A stretch of 5,547 nucleotides of DNA from Patescibacteria group bacterium (GTDB lineage Bacteria; Patescibacteria; Microgenomatia; Levybacterales; UBA12049): the NCBI GenBank assembly GCA_023379465.1, contig JAMCTM010000004.1:1-5547 (forward strand), given 5' to 3'. Positions 5,193 through 5,547 of this stretch are shown piece by piece (position 1 is the stretch's first letter; every line of letters begins with the position of its first letter). The position numbers and the translations under genes are program-made. The notes below the pieces were generated by a model. It had not been told where the DNA came from, searched no databases, and worked only from the letters and a program-made list of their open reading frames with translations.

Positions 5193-5271
5193 AATGATTA
5201 AGTTAGAAGTTATGATCGACCAGATTTAAATTTATTAAATCCATAACCAGCTTAATCATTTTTCTTCTAAC
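5193..5271 (-). promoter_or_regulatory. Structured 5' leader of the 67-residue gene, possible cis-regulatory RNA
   Basis: Nested complementary arms are AATGATTAAG/CTTAATCATT (5193-5202 with 5251-5260), GTTATG/CATAAC (5209-5214 with 5242-5247) and GATTTAA/TTAAATC (5223-5229 with 5235-5241). Internal bulges of 6 and 8 nt lie on one side. A further pair, GTTAGAAG/CTTCTAAC (5202-5209 with 5264-5271), crosses the outer stem, so the two form either a pseudoknot or alternative folds. The structure lies between the predicted minus-strand start near 5384 and the ribosome-binding site at 5170-5176. No known riboswitch class is recognised. Confidence 0.45.
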
Positions 5272-5390
5272 GAAGAAACTTTTATTAACTATTGCTATGA
5301 TAGAAAAAAATTTCTTAAAGAGCTAAAACTGGGTAGATTAAAACTTTGTAATTTAAAAGATTGCATTCAAGCAGTTTTCAAGATTGGGTT

Positions 5391-5419
5391 CTTATAACAT
5401 ATCTGTCAACGAAAATCAA
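5391..5419 (-). promoter_or_regulatory. Sigma-70-type promoter reading leftward toward the 67-residue gene
   Basis: On the minus strand TTGATT (5414-5419) and TATAAG (5391-5396) are spaced by 17 bp, with TG one base before the -10 (extended -10). The predicted start is near 5384, giving a leader of about 220 nt before the ATG at 5165. Together with the promoter at 5472-5499 it makes a divergent pair. Confidence 0.5.
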
Positions 5420-5471
5420 GTTTACGGCAGGAATTGGCCCCATAAAGCAATTTACCCGATATTTCTTGTAC

Positions 5472-5499
5472 TTGACTCCTATTTTAGTGGTACTATAAT
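5472..5499 (+). promoter_or_regulatory. Strong sigma-70-type promoter for the gene at the right edge
   Basis: TTGACT (5472-5477) and a consensus TATAAT (5494-5499) are separated by 16 bp. This is the best promoter match in the window. Transcription should begin around 5505-5507, coinciding with the ATG at 5506, so the message would be leaderless. Confidence 0.65.
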
Positions 5500-5505
5500 G
5501 GATTT

Positions 5506-5547
5506 ATGATTAAAAGGAAGGTCTTCTCTAGACTTGTTGCGCATTTA
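5506..5547 (+). CDS. N-terminal fragment of a gene running off the window; possible AAA/DUF4143-type ATPase
   Basis: Fourteen codons are visible, reading MIKRKVFSRLVAHL. The ATG lies six bases after a consensus -10 box and has no Shine-Dalgarno sequence, which points to leaderless translation. The basic, amphipathic opening resembles the N-terminus of DUF4143/AAA_14 ATPases, which begin with a similar R-K-x-[FY]-x-x-L helix before the P-loop. That is a recollection from 14 residues and could easily be wrong. The P-loop itself would lie beyond the window. Confidence 0.5.
   Translation, partial: MIKRKVFSRLVAHL

Noticed and set aside
1..5547. CRISPR array, tRNA or rRNA genes
   Set aside because: No regularly spaced direct repeats, cloverleaf pattern or rRNA-like conserved stretch was seen.

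Overview
The window looks like an accessory, mobile-element-associated stretch of an AT-rich bacterial genome. The best lineage guess is Candidatus Patescibacteria (CPR), perhaps Microgenomates-like. This rests on remembered similarity: the large secreted protein ends in a beta-rich domain closing with RPDF...WQELAP, a form I associate with surface proteins of that group. Weak or absent Shine-Dalgarno sequences and an apparently leaderless start fit but do not prove it. There is no rRNA or tRNA to settle the lineage.

Left part (1-582): the C-terminal tail of an IS630-family transposase is followed by about 455 bp without a gene. That gap holds an 18-bp perfect palindrome (272-289), a candidate promoter (338-365), and two related 27-bp sites in inverted orientation (374-400 and 564-590). 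Each site is built like a tyrosine-recombinase core site, with 9-bp arms around a 9-bp spacer. They enclose 163 bp, and the second overlaps the first codons of a tyrosine recombinase gene.

Centre (583-4497, + strand): three tightly spaced genes form a probable operon. They encode a compact tyrosine recombinase with all catalytic residues, a membrane-anchored protein with a Pro/Thr-rich stalk and an unrecognised extracellular domain, and a 647-residue secreted protein. The last has a signal peptide, a polyproline hinge, four Cys-rich tandem repeats, a Big2-like Ig fold and a beta-rich C-terminal domain. The working idea, which is inference, is that the recombinase inverts the segment in front of its own operon and so switches, or once switched, two cell-surface proteins.

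Right part (4498-5547): two genes lie on the minus strand, a 116-residue helical protein of unknown function and a 67-residue acidic Gly/Asp/His-rich protein with three DxDG motifs. The small gene appears to be a complete transcription unit. It has a promoter at 5391-5419, a leader of about 220 nt with extensive predicted structure including two crossing helices, a clear ribosome-binding site, and a long hairpin after the stop codon. Divergent from it, a strong sigma-70-type promoter (5472-5499) drives a gene that starts almost exactly at the predicted transcription start and runs off the window end.
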